A DNA stretch of 64,000 nt from Martelella lutilitoris (GCF_016598595.1 NZ_CP066786.1:2627501-2691500), one strand, 5' to 3'; shown: positions 12,007-21,164, numbered from the stretch's first letter. Numbers and translations: made by a program. Notes: a model not told the origin generated them from the sequence alone.

Positions 12007-13245
12007 ATGACCGAAGTCTTCCATGTAGTCGGGCTCTCAGCGCTGGTCGTCATCGTGCTCGGCGCGCTTTCGGCCCGCATCCAGAACTCCCTCATCTCCA
12101 TGCCCCTCATTGCCATGGCGGCCGGCATCGTCGCCGGGCCCGCCGTTTCGGGCTGGATCACGCCCGAAGCCTGGCCGCATCAGGAAGTCATCGTGCGCGA
12201 AGTGGCCCGTTTCACCATCGCCATCAGCGTTGTCGGCATCGCCATTCGGGTTCCGCCTCACGTCTGGCGCACCATGTTCGGTCCGGTCTCCATCATGCTG
12301 ACCCTCGGCATGGCCGGCATGTGGGCCGCTTCCACGCTCGTCTCCTGGGCCACGCTCGGCCTCGCCTTCGAACCGGGTCTGGCCGTGCTCGCCCTGATCG
12401 GCGCGGCAATCACCCCGACCGACCCGGTGACCGCCAGCGCCATCGTCTCCGGCCCGGTCGCCGAGCGGCTGCTGCCGGAAAAGATCAGGGGCATGCTTTC
12501 GCTCGAATCGGGTGCCAATGACGGCCTCGGCTATCTCTTCGTCATGCTGCCGCTGATGGCCCTCACCCGCGAAAGCGAGGGACCATCGCTGCTTGGCGAC
12601 TGGCTCGTCGAAACCCTGCTGATGGATGTGGCGCTTGCCATTGCCGCCGGCCTCGTCATCGGCTGGCTGGTCGCGAAACTGCTGGAGATCTCGGACCGTT
12701 ACCAGCTGGCCGAGGTGCACTCCTACCATGCGATCACCATCGCGCTGGCAATCGCCGCCCTGGCGGCGGGACGGCTGATCGGCGCCGATGGCATCCTGAC
12801 GGCTTTTGCCGCGGGCGGGGCTTTCTGTTTTTCAGTCAACCGCCACGATGCGATCGAGGAGGAAAAGACCCACGAGACCATCAGCAAGGTCATGGACCTT
12901 CCGGCCTTCGTCATCTTCGGCCTCGTCATTCCCTGGGAGGGATGGGGCAAGCTCGGCGTTCTCGCTGTCCTCTTTCCGATCGCCATCCTTCTGTTCCGTC
13001 GCCTTCCGGTCGTCTTCGCCCTGCAGCCACTGTTGAAGAGGAAGCTCACCGGCGCGGACCTTGCCTTTGTCGGCTGGTTCGGCCCCGTCGGCATCGCCGC
13101 GATCTTCTACGCCATGGACAGTCTGGAGCGCACAGGAGACCCCTTCGTCTGGCACGCGGTCAGCACCGTCGTTGCCGGATCGATCCTGGTCCACGGCATC
13201 ACCGCCATCATCGGCATGAAGCAACACAGGAAGAGGACAGAATGA
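12007..13245 (+). CDS. Cation:proton antiporter, CPA1/NhaP type
   Basis: This 412-residue polytopic membrane protein has about 12 hydrophobic segments. Two membrane motifs place it in the CPA1 antiporters: ITPTDPVTAS with Asp139 and ESGANDGLG with the Asn171-Asp172 pair that marks electroneutral Na+/H+ exchangers. It probably exports Na+ (or K+) in exchange for protons. The start MTEVFHVVGLSA runs directly into the first helix. Its stop codon overlaps the start of the next gene (ATGA), which suggests the channel-like protein is made with it. Confidence 0.9.
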   Translation: MTEVFHVVGLSALVVIVLGALSARIQNSLISMPLIAMAAGIVAGPAVSGWITPEAWPHQEVIVREVARFTIAISVVGIAIRVPPHVWRTMFGPVSIMLTLGMAGMWAASTLVSWATLGLAFEPGLAVLALIGAAITPTDPVTASAIVSGPVAERLLPEKIRGMLSLESGANDGLGYLFVMLPLMALTRESEGPSLLGDWLVETLLMDVALAIAAGLVIGWLVAKLLEISDRYQLAEVHSYHAITIALAIAALAAGRLIGADGILTAFAAGGAFCFSVNRHDAIEEEKTHETISKVMDLPAFVIFGLVIPWEGWGKLGVLAVLFPIAILLFRRLPVVFALQPLLKRKLTGADLAFVGWFGPVGIAAIFYAMDSLERTGDPFVWHAVSTVVAGSILVHGITAIIGMKQHRKRTE

Positions 13246-13664
13246 TTACGGCAGTGGCAATCGGTCTGGCAGCGCTTCTCGCAACGGCGGCGCTGCACCA
13301 CACGCTGCTGATGGCGGCGACGCGGACGGTTCCGGGCGCGGTGCGGTCGCATCGCGGCCTGCCGGTCTGGGTCTTCGGTCAGCTCGCGATCATCCATCTC
13401 GTCGAGGTGGCGCTGTGGGCCGGGTTGTTCGTTCTGGTCCACAAGACGCTCTGGCCCGCGGCCTTCGGCGGATCATTCGCCGGCAGCCCTGCCGACTACG
13501 TCTATTTCGCCGGCATGGCCTTCACCACGCTCGGCCAGACCGGGATCGCGCTTCACGGGCCGATGCGAATTCTGGAGATGAGCCTGTCGCTCGGCGGTTT
13601 CATGCTGCTCACCTGGTCGGCGAGCTATCTCTTCACCACCTGCCGCACGCATTTTTCCGAATGA
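13242..13664 (+). CDS. Small membrane protein resembling a two-helix potassium channel
   Basis: The 140-residue protein has hydrophobic helices near residues 3-20, 40-65 and 110-132. Before the last helix, FTTLGQTG (residues 94-101) sits where two-helix potassium channels carry the selectivity filter TVGYGD, and the following helix is preceded by a short polar stretch as in Ion_trans_2 proteins. The Tyr/Phe-Gly-Asp part of the filter is absent, so potassium selectivity cannot be assumed. Start and stop overlap with the antiporter gene by 4 bases, implying translational coupling and a joint role in cation homeostasis. Confidence 0.7.
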   Translation: MITAVAIGLAALLATAALHHTLLMAATRTVPGAVRSHRGLPVWVFGQLAIIHLVEVALWAGLFVLVHKTLWPAAFGGSFAGSPADYVYFAGMAFTTLGQTGIALHGPMRILEMSLSLGGFMLLTWSASYLFTTCRTHFSE

Positions 13665-13676
13665 CGGATCGGCGTC

Positions 13677-14279
13677 TCAGCCGGGTCTCACCATCTCGAA
13701 CACGTCGCCGCCGTCGCAATAGTCGCGATAGCCGAGGCGCGCGAGCGGCCGGACCTTGGCCATGTCGAGGCGGCCCTCGGGGGTCAGCGCCTCGTCCCTG
13801 ATGTGGACCGCGACGACCTGGCCGAAGACCATGCGGCTTTGCGTGACCGCGCCCTCAAGCGTCGGCGGCGCCATGATTGCCGTCATCCGGCACTCCAGCA
13901 CAGCATAGGCCTCGCCAACATAAGGCGCATCGACCAGCCGGCCGGTGACCGGGGTGAGCCCGGCCGCCTCGAATTCGCTCGCGCCGCGTTCCAGCGAGGC
14001 CGACGTGGCATTCATCTTTTCGGCGAGATCCCGGCTCACGAGATTGACGGTGAAGACGCCGGTCTCGTCGACGTTGCGCAGGCTGTCCTTGACCGTGTCG
14101 GAGGAGAACATCACCACCGGCGGAACCGAAGAGACGGCGTTGAAGAAGGAATAGGGCGCGAGATTGTCCTCGCCCCTGCCGCTGCGCGAGCCGATCCAGC
14201 CGATCGGCCGCGGCGAGACGATCGCCTTGAACGGATCGTGCGGCAGGCCGTGCGCGTTCCTGTCGGTGGTGTAGAACAT
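13677..14279 (-). CDS. Flavin reductase-like FMN-binding split-barrel protein
   Basis: This 200-residue protein belongs to the flavoprotein oxygenase / flavin reductase-like family. The N-terminal DPFKAIVSPRPIGWIGS and the following NLAPYSFFNAVS are hallmark FMN-contacting segments. Such proteins bind FMN and use NAD(P)H or act as oxygenases; the substrate is unknown. Its start is one base from the stop of the nitroreductase gene upstream on the same strand, so the two flavoenzymes probably form an operon. Confidence 0.88.
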   Translation of the reverse strand: MFYTTDRNAHGLPHDPFKAIVSPRPIGWIGSRSGRGEDNLAPYSFFNAVSSVPPVVMFSSDTVKDSLRNVDETGVFTVNLVSRDLAEKMNATSASLERGASEFEAAGLTPVTGRLVDAPYVGEAYAVLECRMTAIMAPPTLEGAVTQSRMVFGQVVAVHIRDEALTPEGRLDMAKVRPLARLGYRDYCDGGDVFEMVRPG

Positions 14280-14280
14280 C

Positions 14281-14877
14281 TCAGAGATCCCCGCGCCAGG
14301 TCACGACATCGGCGAGCTCCGGCCGGACGCGCTCGAAAGGCGCCTCGCTGCGCGTGCCGATATGGACGAAGCCGGCCACGCGCTCGCCCGCTTTGACGCC
14401 GAGTGCCGGAAAGGCGCGCTCGTCGAAGGCATACCACTCGCTGAGCCAGGTGGCGCCGTAGCCGAAGGCATTGGCCGCAGCGACCAGATTGTAGCAGGCG
14501 GCGCCCGCAGACATGACCTGCTCCCATTCGGGAATTTTCGGATGAACCGCGGCGCGGCTGATGACGCCGACGACCAGCGGCGCGCGCGTCAGCCGTTCGC
14601 GTTCGAGCTTGAGGCGTTCGGCCGAGGCCGTTGCATCGTCGGCTAGGGTTATCTCGGCAAGCGCCTCGCCGACCTCGGCGCGCGCCGTGCCGGCATAGAC
14701 GATGAAACGCCAGGGCGCGAGCTTGCCGTGATCGGGCACCCGCGCGGCGATCGTCAGGATCTGCTCAAGCTCGGCGCGGGAGGGTCCGGGTTCTGCAAGC
14801 TGCAGCACCGGCGTGGACCGGCGGGTTTTCAGAAATTCGACGACGGCTTCATTCTTCTCGTTCAACGCAAACCTCAT
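14281..14877 (-). CDS. Nitroreductase family protein
   Basis: The 198-residue FMN-dependent oxidoreductase has an N-terminal FLKTRRSTPVLQL (Arg residues contact FMN in the family), RVPDHGKLAPWRFIV and a C-terminal FVHIGTRSEAP typical of the YdjA-like nitroreductases. It probably reduces nitro compounds or quinones with NAD(P)H. I start it at 14877 (MRFALNEKNEAVVEF); the frame is open for 30 more residues upstream, which overlap the promoter region of the divergent gene and look unlike protein. It precedes the flavin reductase gene almost without a gap. Confidence 0.9.
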   Translation of the reverse strand: MRFALNEKNEAVVEFLKTRRSTPVLQLAEPGPSRAELEQILTIAARVPDHGKLAPWRFIVYAGTARAEVGEALAEITLADDATASAERLKLERERLTRAPLVVGVISRAAVHPKIPEWEQVMSAGAACYNLVAAANAFGYGATWLSEWYAFDERAFPALGVKAGERVAGFVHIGTRSEAPFERVRPELADVVTWRGDL

Positions 14878-14989
14878 TGGTTCGAAAACAGCGGCCCTTG
14901 CCCTTGAAAAGGCCACGATAATCAGGCCAAAACGCTTTTTACGAATTTGCAGTGAACGCTTGCGCACCGCAAGTCAACCGGCGAGAAAC

Positions 14990-15934
14990 ATGTCTCTCTT
15001 TGCTCATTACCGAACGCTCCCCCTGCGGCTTACTGCCGCCCTCTTCAGCCTCCTGATGCTCTCCGCCCTGCCGGCCGCGGGACAGAGCGCCGGCGAAGAC
15101 CCGTTCTCGCTGATGCGCGGCACGCAGGAGCCCGGCGTCAAGCGGACGGTCTCCTTCGAGGCGCGCCTGACGAAGGATGGCGCGGTGATGCGCGAGGGAC
15201 TGACCTGGCGCGTGTTCAAATCGGTTCCCGACAGCAACGGCCGCCTGGAACTGGTGGCTTCCGCCGAAGGCGGCAGCAAGTCGATCGAACTGCCCGCCGG
15301 CGAGTATTTCGTCAACTGCGCCTTCGGGCGCGCTTCGACCACCCGCAAGATCTCGGTTCCGCGCACCGGCGAGGACAAGGTGGACGTCTCCCTGGTGCTC
15401 GAGGCCGGCGGCCTCGTGCTCAACGCCACGCTCGGCGATCACAGCCGCGCCGACCCCGACCTGCTCCGGTTCACCATCTATGAGGACCGGGGTGAAAAAC
15501 GCGAACTCGTCATCGAAAACGTCAAGCCGGAGACGATCCTGCGGCTGCGCGCCGGAACCTACGAGGTCATCTCCTATTACGGCGATCTCAACGCCGAGGC
15601 CCACGCCCGGCTCAAGGTCAGGGCCGGCGAGATCACCGAGGCGACGCTGAAGCAGCATGCCGCCACCGTCACGCTCACGCTTGCCGCCGAAAAGGGCGGC
15701 GAGGCGCTTGCCGACACGCTCTGGACCGTGCTCGGCGCCTCCGGCGATGTGCTGACCGAGAGCCGCAGCGCCTTTCCCTCGATGATCCTGGCGGAGGGCG
15801 AATACACCGCGATCGCCCGCAACAAGGACACCGTCTACGAGAAGAATTTCACCGTTGCGCCGGGCCAGTCGACGCAGGTCGAGCTGCTGCTTGACGAGGA
15901 CAAGGCCGACCTGCCGGACGAAAGCGTGGATTGA
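14990..15934 (+). CDS. Exported protein with repeated beta-sandwich-like units, function unknown
   Basis: I do not recognise a named family. The 314-residue product has a signal peptide (LTAALFSLLMLSALPAAGQSA). The mature part consists of about three similar units of roughly 80-90 residues, each with a hydrophobic W/F-x-V/I strand, a hairpin LPAGEYFV / LRAGTYEV / LAEGEYTA and a closing strand ending in V-L-L. That repeated G-x-Y turn is typical of carboxypeptidase-regulatory or Ig-like folds. It lies 28 bases upstream of two GT25 genes, so it may be part of an envelope cluster. The frame extends upstream past 14990, but ATG 14990 starts the signal peptide. Confidence 0.75.
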   Translation: MSLFAHYRTLPLRLTAALFSLLMLSALPAAGQSAGEDPFSLMRGTQEPGVKRTVSFEARLTKDGAVMREGLTWRVFKSVPDSNGRLELVASAEGGSKSIELPAGEYFVNCAFGRASTTRKISVPRTGEDKVDVSLVLEAGGLVLNATLGDHSRADPDLLRFTIYEDRGEKRELVIENVKPETILRLRAGTYEVISYYGDLNAEAHARLKVRAGEITEATLKQHAATVTLTLAAEKGGEALADTLWTVLGASGDVLTESRSAFPSMILAEGEYTAIARNKDTVYEKNFTVAPGQSTQVELLLDEDKADLPDESVD

Positions 15935-15962
15935 AACCGGACCGAAGCGAGACTAGCCGACC

Positions 15963-16760
15963 ATGAAAATCTACCTGCTCAACCTCGAAGACGACCGCGA
16001 TCGCCTCGCGCACGCAACCGCTGTCTTCGCCGCCAAAGGCCTCGCCTTCGAACGACTTGCGGCCGTCGATGGGCGCAAGATGACGGACGTCGAACGGTCC
16101 GAACGCCTCGCCTTTCCGGCAGCCGGAAGCTTCGATCTCAGTCCTTCGCAGGTCGGCTGCTATCTCAGCCATGTTCATGCCTGGGAACGGTTTCTGGAAA
16201 CCGATGCCGCACTCGCTGCCATCTTCGAGGACGATGTGCATCTCGGGGAGGATATCGACAGGCTGTTCGATGCGCCGGAGCCGTGGATACCGGATGATGC
16301 GGATATCGTGAAGCTCGAAACCTGCCTGCAGAAAGTCCCGCTGCCGGAAAAAGCCGAAAGCGCGGTTCTCGGCCGGAAGCTGGTGCGATTGACCGGACGC
16401 CATCATGGCGCGGCGGGCTACATCGTTACCCGCAAGGGCGCCGAGAAGCTGCTGGCCAACAGCCGCAAGCTTGCCGTCGGCGTCGATGCGATGATGTTCA
16501 GCCCGCAGGTCGCCGTCGAAAGCCGGCCGATTGTCTATCAGCTGGAACCGGCGATCTGCATCCAGGACGATATTGCGGAGCGCACCAATGTCGACCGAGC
16601 CGGATTTCCGTCGCATAATGTCCCGAGCGGCAGGAAGTCTTACGGCGAAAATCGGTTGGCGCAGCTTCGGTATCGCCTTCTCGACCGGTCAAGGGCTTTC
16701 TATCTCAAGGCGCGCAATGCTCTGCGCGGCTATCGCAAACGCATCGTCGCCTTCCGGTGA
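15963..16760 (+). CDS. Glycosyltransferase family 25 (LPS biosynthesis type), copy 1
   Basis: This 265-residue protein is predicted to add a sugar to lipopolysaccharide or another surface glycan, using a nucleotide sugar. GT25 features are the N-terminal YLLNLEDDRDRL, the CYLSHVHAW segment, the acidic FEDDV motif (residues 88-92), AAGYIVTRKGAEKLL and VDAMMF. It overlaps the next gene by 4 bases (GTGA), and the two proteins are paralogues. The exported repeat protein lies just upstream on the same strand, which suggests an envelope-related operon. Confidence 0.88.
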   Translation: MKIYLLNLEDDRDRLAHATAVFAAKGLAFERLAAVDGRKMTDVERSERLAFPAAGSFDLSPSQVGCYLSHVHAWERFLETDAALAAIFEDDVHLGEDIDRLFDAPEPWIPDDADIVKLETCLQKVPLPEKAESAVLGRKLVRLTGRHHGAAGYIVTRKGAEKLLANSRKLAVGVDAMMFSPQVAVESRPIVYQLEPAICIQDDIAERTNVDRAGFPSHNVPSGRKSYGENRLAQLRYRLLDRSRAFYLKARNALRGYRKRIVAFR

Positions 16761-17674
16761 GCATAGAGGCTTCCGGCGCGACGACGTTGTTTTCCCTGTT
16801 CCCACCGGCCGGAGTTCCGCTATATAGCCGACGACCGGAAGCGGTCGTTCCCCTTGTCCATGAAAGCCAGCCCTTGCTCACATTCGTCATCAACCTCGAC
16901 CGGGATACCGAGCGCCTCGCCGCGATCACGGCCATCATGGCGGCGCGTGGGCTGGACTTCGCCCGGCTTGCGGCAAGCGATGCCCGTCTGCTCGGCGATG
17001 ACGAGGCCGCCCGGCTTTCGGCCTTTCCCGCCCCCTTCAGCCGGGAGATGACGCGCGGGGAAATCGGCTGCTACCTCAGCCACCGCCGCGCCTGGAGCGC
17101 GCTTGTGGAAAGCGGCGCGCCGGCCGCCGCCATTTTCGAGGATGATGTCGAGATCAGCGCGGCGACCCGCGCCGTGCTTGACGGCCTCGCAAGCCGGCTT
17201 CCCGCCAACGTCGACATCGTCAAGATCGAGACCAGCATGAAGCCGGCGGAACTGGCGCACAAGACAGAGGTCATGCTCGGCGATCATGCGGTCAAGCGCC
17301 TCGTCGGCTGCCATATCGGCTCCGCCGGTTATGTCATCACCCGGCAGGGCGCCGAGACGATGCTGGCCCGCAGCGAAAAGCTGTTCGTTCCGGTCGACGC
17401 GGCCCTGTTCGATCCGAGGGCTGGCATCCGCAACGATCTTTCCGTGATGCAGGTCGTGCCCGCCCTTTGCGTGCAGAACCGCTACGTCGCCGGCGGCGCC
17501 GGCGCGGAAGATGTCACGACGTCGATTGAGGAGCGCGGCAAGCGCAAATCCTACGGCCGCTCGGCAGCGGAAATCGCGCTGAACAGAACGCGGGACAGAA
17601 TCGCCGTGATCGCTCGCAAGGTTTCGGCCGTCATCGGCCGCCGCCGCGCCGCGATCGTCGAATACCGACCCTGA
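16757..17674 (+). CDS. Glycosyltransferase family 25, copy 2
   Basis: This is a paralogue of the preceding gene with the same motifs: VINLDRDTERL, GCYLSHRRAW, FEDDV (residues 127-131), SAGYVITRQGAETML and VDAALF. The GTG at 16757 overlaps the upstream stop codon and gives 305 residues, but GT25 similarity begins only at about residue 40. An in-frame TTG at 16874 would give a start (MLTFVINLDRD) exactly matching that of copy 1. Which start is used is open. A bidirectional terminator follows. Confidence 0.85.
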   Translation: MSIEASGATTLFSLFPPAGVPLYSRRPEAVVPLVHESQPLLTFVINLDRDTERLAAITAIMAARGLDFARLAASDARLLGDDEAARLSAFPAPFSREMTRGEIGCYLSHRRAWSALVESGAPAAAIFEDDVEISAATRAVLDGLASRLPANVDIVKIETSMKPAELAHKTEVMLGDHAVKRLVGCHIGSAGYVITRQGAETMLARSEKLFVPVDAALFDPRAGIRNDLSVMQVVPALCVQNRYVAGGAGAEDVTTSIEERGKRKSYGRSAAEIALNRTRDRIAVIARKVSAVIGRRRAAIVEYRP

Positions 17675-17682
17675 AAGACAAA

Positions 17683-17708
17683 ACGGCGCGACCAAAAGAC
17701 CGCGCCGT
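17683..17708. terminator. Bidirectional terminator between the GT25 and thrS genes
   Basis: An 8-bp perfect stem (ACGGCGCG / CGCGCCGT) with a 10-base loop lies between the convergent GT25 and thrS ends. Short A- and T-rich tracts flank it on the two sides, so it could serve both strands. Confidence 0.65.
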
Positions 17709-17719
17709 CCTGTTTTCCC

Positions 17720-19693
17720 TTACGCCAGAGCGCGCTTGCGCTTAAGGTCCGGCGGCGTTGCCTCGTCGGTCAGCATGTCAATCGCATCGGCGAGCGCCAT
17801 CGACTGCTGGTCGCGCGAGCCGAGGCGGCGGATATTGACCGCTTCCTCTTCCGCCTCGCGCATGCCGCAGACGAGAATGACCGGCACCTTGGCCAGCGAA
17901 TGTTCGCGGACCTTGTAGTTGATCTTCTCGTTGCGGAAGTCGGTCCCGACCGTAAGCCCGGCGGCGCGCAGCTTCTCGGCGACCTTGCGACCATAGTCGT
18001 CCGCCTCGGAGGTGATGGTCGCGACCACCACCTGCTGCGGGGCGAACCACAGCGGCATATGGCCGGCATGGTTCTCGATCAGGATGCCGAGGAAACGTTC
18101 CAGCGAACCGCAGATGGCGCGGTGGATCATCACCGGTTGCTTCTTCTCCGAGGTCGAGTCGATATAAAACGCGCCGAAGCGTTCCGGCAGGTTGAAGTCC
18201 ACCTGGGTGGTGCCGCACTGCCATTCCCGCCCGATCGCGTCCTTCAGCGTATATTCGAACTTCGGACCGTAGAAGGCGCCCTCGCCCGGCAGGATGCCGG
18301 TCTTGATGCGCCCGCCCGACTGTTGCTCGATGGTCTTCAGCACCTCGGTCATGATCGCCTCGGCGTGATCCCAGTTCTCATCCGAGCCGACGCGTTTTTC
18401 CGGCCGGGTGGAAAGCTTGACGACGATTTCCTTGAAGCCGAAATCCTCGTAGACCGACAGGATCAGGTCATTGATCTTCAGGCATTCCTCGGCAAGCTGT
18501 TCCTCGGTGCAAAAGACGTGGGCATCGTCCTGGGTGAATCCGCGCACGCGCATCAGCCCGTGCATCGCGCCCGATGGCTCATAGCGATGCACGACGCCGA
18601 ATTCCGCATAGCGGATCGGCAGTTCGCGATAGGACTTCAGACCGTGCTTGAACAGCTGGACATGGCCGGGGCAGTTCATCGGCTTCAGCGCGAAGACGCG
18701 CTTGTCCTCGGCTTCCTCGTCGGCGCAGGCGACCGCGAACATGTTCTCGCGGTACCATTCCCAGTGGCCGGACGTCCGCCACAGCGCGGTATCGAGCACC
18801 TGCGGCGCGTTGACTTCCTCATACTCGCCCTCGAGACGGCGTCGCATATAGGAGGTCAGCGACTGGAACATGCGCCAGCCCTTGGAATGCCAGAACACGA
18901 CGCCCGGGCCTTCTTCCTGGAAATGGAACAGGTCCATCTCGCGGCCGAGTCGGCGATGGTCGCGCTTTTCAGCCTCCTCAAGAAAGTTGAGATAGGCATC
19001 GAGCTGCTGCTTCTCCGCCCAGGCCGTGCCGTAGATGCGGGTCAGCATCGGGTTGTTGCTGTCGCCGCGCCAATAGGCGCCGGCCACCTTCATCAGCTTG
19101 AAGGCGTCGCCGATCTGGCCGGTGGAGGTCATGTGCGGGCCGCGGCAAAGGTCGAACCAGTCGCCCTGGGAATAGATCTTGACGTCCTGGTCTTCGGGAA
19201 TCGCGTCAACGAGCTCGACCTTGTAGACCTCGCCCTTTTCGGCGAAGACCTGCTTCGCCTTCTCGCGCGACCAGACCTCCTTGGTGAAGGGGGCGTTGCG
19301 CTTGATGATCTCCTTCATCTTCTTCTCGATCTTCGGAAGATCGTCGGGCGTGAAGGGCGTTTCGCGGGCGAAATCGTAGTAGAATCCATTCTCGATCACC
19401 GGACCGATGGTCACCTGCGTTCCCGGCCACAATTCCTGCACGGCCTCGGCCATCACATGGGCGCAGTCGTGGCGGATCAGCTCCAGCGCGCGGTCATCGG
19501 TACGGGTGACGATCTCGATGCGGCCGTCCTCGACCGGATCGGCGAGATCGCGCAACGCGCCGTCAAGGGCAATGGCGACGGCTTTCTTGGCGAGGGATTT
19601 GGAGATTGACTCGGCAACATCCCGGCCGGTCGTGCCGGCGGCGTAGTCGCGCTTGGAGCCATCGGGGAAAACGAGGGAAATCTGATCAGACAT
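17720..19693 (-). CDS. thrS: Threonyl-tRNA synthetase
   Basis: This is the class II synthetase that charges tRNA-Thr. The 657-residue protein has an N-terminal TGS domain ([17 protein letters not shown]), the editing domain with [11 protein letters not shown], and a catalytic core with motif 2 around [16 protein letters not shown], the zinc Cys in MNCPGHV and motif 3 [14 protein letters not shown]-terminal anticodon-binding domain follows. The start is supported by a strong AAGGAGA ribosome binding site 5 bases upstream of the ATG. I see no T-box-like leader in the 150 bases before it. Confidence 0.98.
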   Translation of the reverse strand: MSDQISLVFPDGSKRDYAAGTTGRDVAESISKSLAKKAVAIALDGALRDLADPVEDGRIEIVTRTDDRALELIRHDCAHVMAEAVQELWPGTQVTIGPVIENGFYYDFARETPFTPDDLPKIEKKMKEIIKRNAPFTKEVWSREKAKQVFAEKGEVYKVELVDAIPEDQDVKIYSQGDWFDLCRGPHMTSTGQIGDAFKLMKVAGAYWRGDSNNPMLTRIYGTAWAEKQQLDAYLNFLEEAEKRDHRRLGREMDLFHFQEEGPGVVFWHSKGWRMFQSLTSYMRRRLEGEYEEVNAPQVLDTALWRTSGHWEWYRENMFAVACADEEAEDKRVFALKPMNCPGHVQLFKHGLKSYRELPIRYAEFGVVHRYEPSGAMHGLMRVRGFTQDDAHVFCTEEQLAEECLKINDLILSVYEDFGFKEIVVKLSTRPEKRVGSDENWDHAEAIMTEVLKTIEQQSGGRIKTGILPGEGAFYGPKFEYTLKDAIGREWQCGTTQVDFNLPERFGAFYIDSTSEKKQPVMIHRAICGSLERFLGILIENHAGHMPLWFAPQQVVVATITSEADDYGRKVAEKLRAAGLTVGTDFRNEKINYKVREHSLAKVPVILVCGMREAEEEAVNIRRLGSRDQQSMALADAIDMLTDEATPPDLKRKRALA

Positions 19694-19779
19694 ATCTTCT
19701 CCTTAAACCAGTCCCGCCAACGAATGCGGGTGGACGAAAGGCCGTCCTGCACGGCCAGTTCAACGAGGCCGCTCAATAG

Positions 19780-19814
19780 TAAAAAAACGGCCCTGCGTAA
19801 AGCCGCAAGGCCGT
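19780..19814 (-). terminator. Intrinsic terminator of the outer-membrane protein gene
   Basis: On the minus strand an 11-bp stem with one mismatch (outer arm ACGGCC/GGCCGT) is followed by seven U residues. It sits about 28 bases past the stop of the beta-barrel gene and upstream of thrS. Confidence 0.85.
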
Positions 19815-19841
19815 CTGATCGTCGCCGCCGAAGGAAGATCG

Positions 19842-20525
19842 CTAGAATTTAACACCAAGACCTGCGGTGACGGTGTTCGAGGACGTCTCCTGATCCGCCG
19901 TGTTGCCCTTGCCGAAATAGCGGGAGAAATCGGCGCTCGGATAGCCGGTGTAGCGATATTCAAGCCGGGCGAAGACATTCTCCGTAAAGGCATAGTCGAC
20001 GCCGGCGCCGACCGTGTAGCCGTAGATCACCTCATGCGGGCGCTTTGAGCCCGTGCCGAGATAGAAGTTCGCGACCGCGGCGCCGGCCGTGCCGTAGATC
20101 AGCGCGTTGCCGAGGGAGTAGCCGATGCGGCCCCTCAAGGATCCGCCCCAGTTGATGCCGTGGTTGCGCGAGACGCCGCCGGCAACATACTGGCTCATAT
20201 CAAAGGTATAGTCGCCGTCGACCTCGGCGCCGGCCACGAGATTGTTGTCGAACTGGAAATTATAGCCGGCGAAGGCGCCGACGATCGGTCCCGCAATACC
20301 GTTGGACCACGAGGAACTGCCGGACGCGCCCGAAATCGTGCCGCGGACCTGTGTCCAGTCATACCCGCCCCTGAGGCCGAGATAGGGGCCGTCCCACGGC
20401 AATTCCTCTTCCTCGACATAGACTTCCTGATAGACCGGCGCCGGCGCCGTGACCGCAAGGTCCGCCGCCAGTGACGGCCCCCCGGCCAGGACGACCAGAA
20501 AGGCCGTCGCAACTGCTCTCGTCAT
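19842..20525 (-). CDS. Outer-membrane beta-barrel protein (Omp25/Omp31-like)
   Basis: The 227-residue product has a signal peptide ending at SLAADL and a repeated-strand barrel with WDGPYLGLRGGYDW, IVGAFAGYNFQ, LRGRIGYSLGNALIYGTAGAA, ARLEYRYTGY and a C-terminal VTAGLGVKF. The terminal Phe is the BAM-recognition signature. This is the rhizobial and brucellar Omp25/31 family of small surface porin-like proteins. It has its own GAGGA ribosome binding site and its own terminator downstream, so it is probably a single-gene unit. Confidence 0.92.
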   Translation of the reverse strand: MTRAVATAFLVVLAGGPSLAADLAVTAPAPVYQEVYVEEEELPWDGPYLGLRGGYDWTQVRGTISGASGSSSWSNGIAGPIVGAFAGYNFQFDNNLVAGAEVDGDYTFDMSQYVAGGVSRNHGINWGGSLRGRIGYSLGNALIYGTAGAAVANFYLGTGSKRPHEVIYGYTVGAGVDYAFTENVFARLEYRYTGYPSADFSRYFGKGNTADQETSSNTVTAGLGVKF

Positions 20526-20638
20526 AACGCAATCCTCACGAATTATGCTTTATGACTGTTTAACAGCGAATGCTTAACAAATGGTCACATCACCGGGAAG
20601 AGCGCAACTTCTACTTGGTGCCGCGCAGTCCGGCGGGC

Positions 20639-21124
20639 TCAGTCTCCGGTCCTGGACGGCTCCACCACCATATAGTCGAGCGGCAGTTCGGTCGAGAACT
20701 TGATCTGCTCCATGGCGAAGGACGAAGAAACGTCGCGGATCTCGATCTTGGCGATCAGTCGCTTGTAGAAGGCGTCATAGGCGGCGATATCCGGCACCAC
20801 GACCCGCAGCAGGTAATCGACGTCGCCGCTCATGCGGTAAAACTCGAGCACTTCGGGGAAGTCGCCGATGACCTCGGAAAACCGCTTCAGCCATTCGACC
20901 GAGTGGGAATTGGTGCGGATGGCGACGAAGACCGTGACATTGGCGTTGACCTTTTCCGGATCGAGCAGCGCCACGCGCCGCCTGATCACGCCCTCTTCCT
21001 CCATCTTCTGGATGCGGCGCCAGCAGGGCGTGGTGGAAAGCCCGACCTTCTTGCCGATATCGGCAACGGCCAGCGTCGAGTCCTCCTGAAGAAGGCGCAA
21101 AATCTTTCTATCCAGACGGTCCAT
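20639..21124 (-). CDS. Lrp/AsnC family transcriptional regulator
   Basis: The 161-residue regulator has an N-terminal winged HTH (LDRKILRLLQEDSTLAVADI, with recognition helix around LSTTPCWRRIQKM) and a C-terminal RAM/AsnC ligand-binding domain (SGDVDYLLRVVVPD, YDAFYKRLI). Such proteins bind amino acids as octamers or dimers of dimers. An 8-bp palindrome 20 bases upstream of its start codon is a plausible autoregulatory site. Targets are unknown; the adjacent outer-membrane gene downstream is on the same strand. Confidence 0.93.
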   Translation of the reverse strand: MDRLDRKILRLLQEDSTLAVADIGKKVGLSTTPCWRRIQKMEEEGVIRRRVALLDPEKVNANVTVFVAIRTNSHSVEWLKRFSEVIGDFPEVLEFYRMSGDVDYLLRVVVPDIAAYDAFYKRLIAKIEIRDVSSSFAMEQIKFSTELPLDYMVVEPSRTGD

Positions 21125-21143
21125 TTCCGCTCTCCGTAAAAAA

Positions 21144-21164
21144 TTTTTGCTGTTATAGCAAAAA
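21144..21164. promoter_or_regulatory. Palindromic operator candidate upstream of the Lrp-type regulator
   Basis: Perfect 8-base arms TTTTTGCT and AGCAAAAA flank a 5-base centre (GTTAT). The site is AT-rich in a GC-rich genome and lies 20-40 bases upstream of the regulator's ATG, the usual position for Lrp autoregulation. It is also 25 bases downstream of the end of the glycosylase-family gene on the same strand. Confidence 0.6.

Noticed and set aside
16787..16826. Promoter-like TTGTTT and TATATA inside the start of the second GT25 gene
   Set aside because: The spacing (28 bases) is too long for a sigma70 promoter; it only adds doubt about which start codon is used.
20526..20600. CtrA-type TTAA-N7-TTAA site upstream of the outer-membrane protein gene
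   Set aside because: Two TTAA units are present but are separated by 10 bases, not 7, so the consensus is not met.
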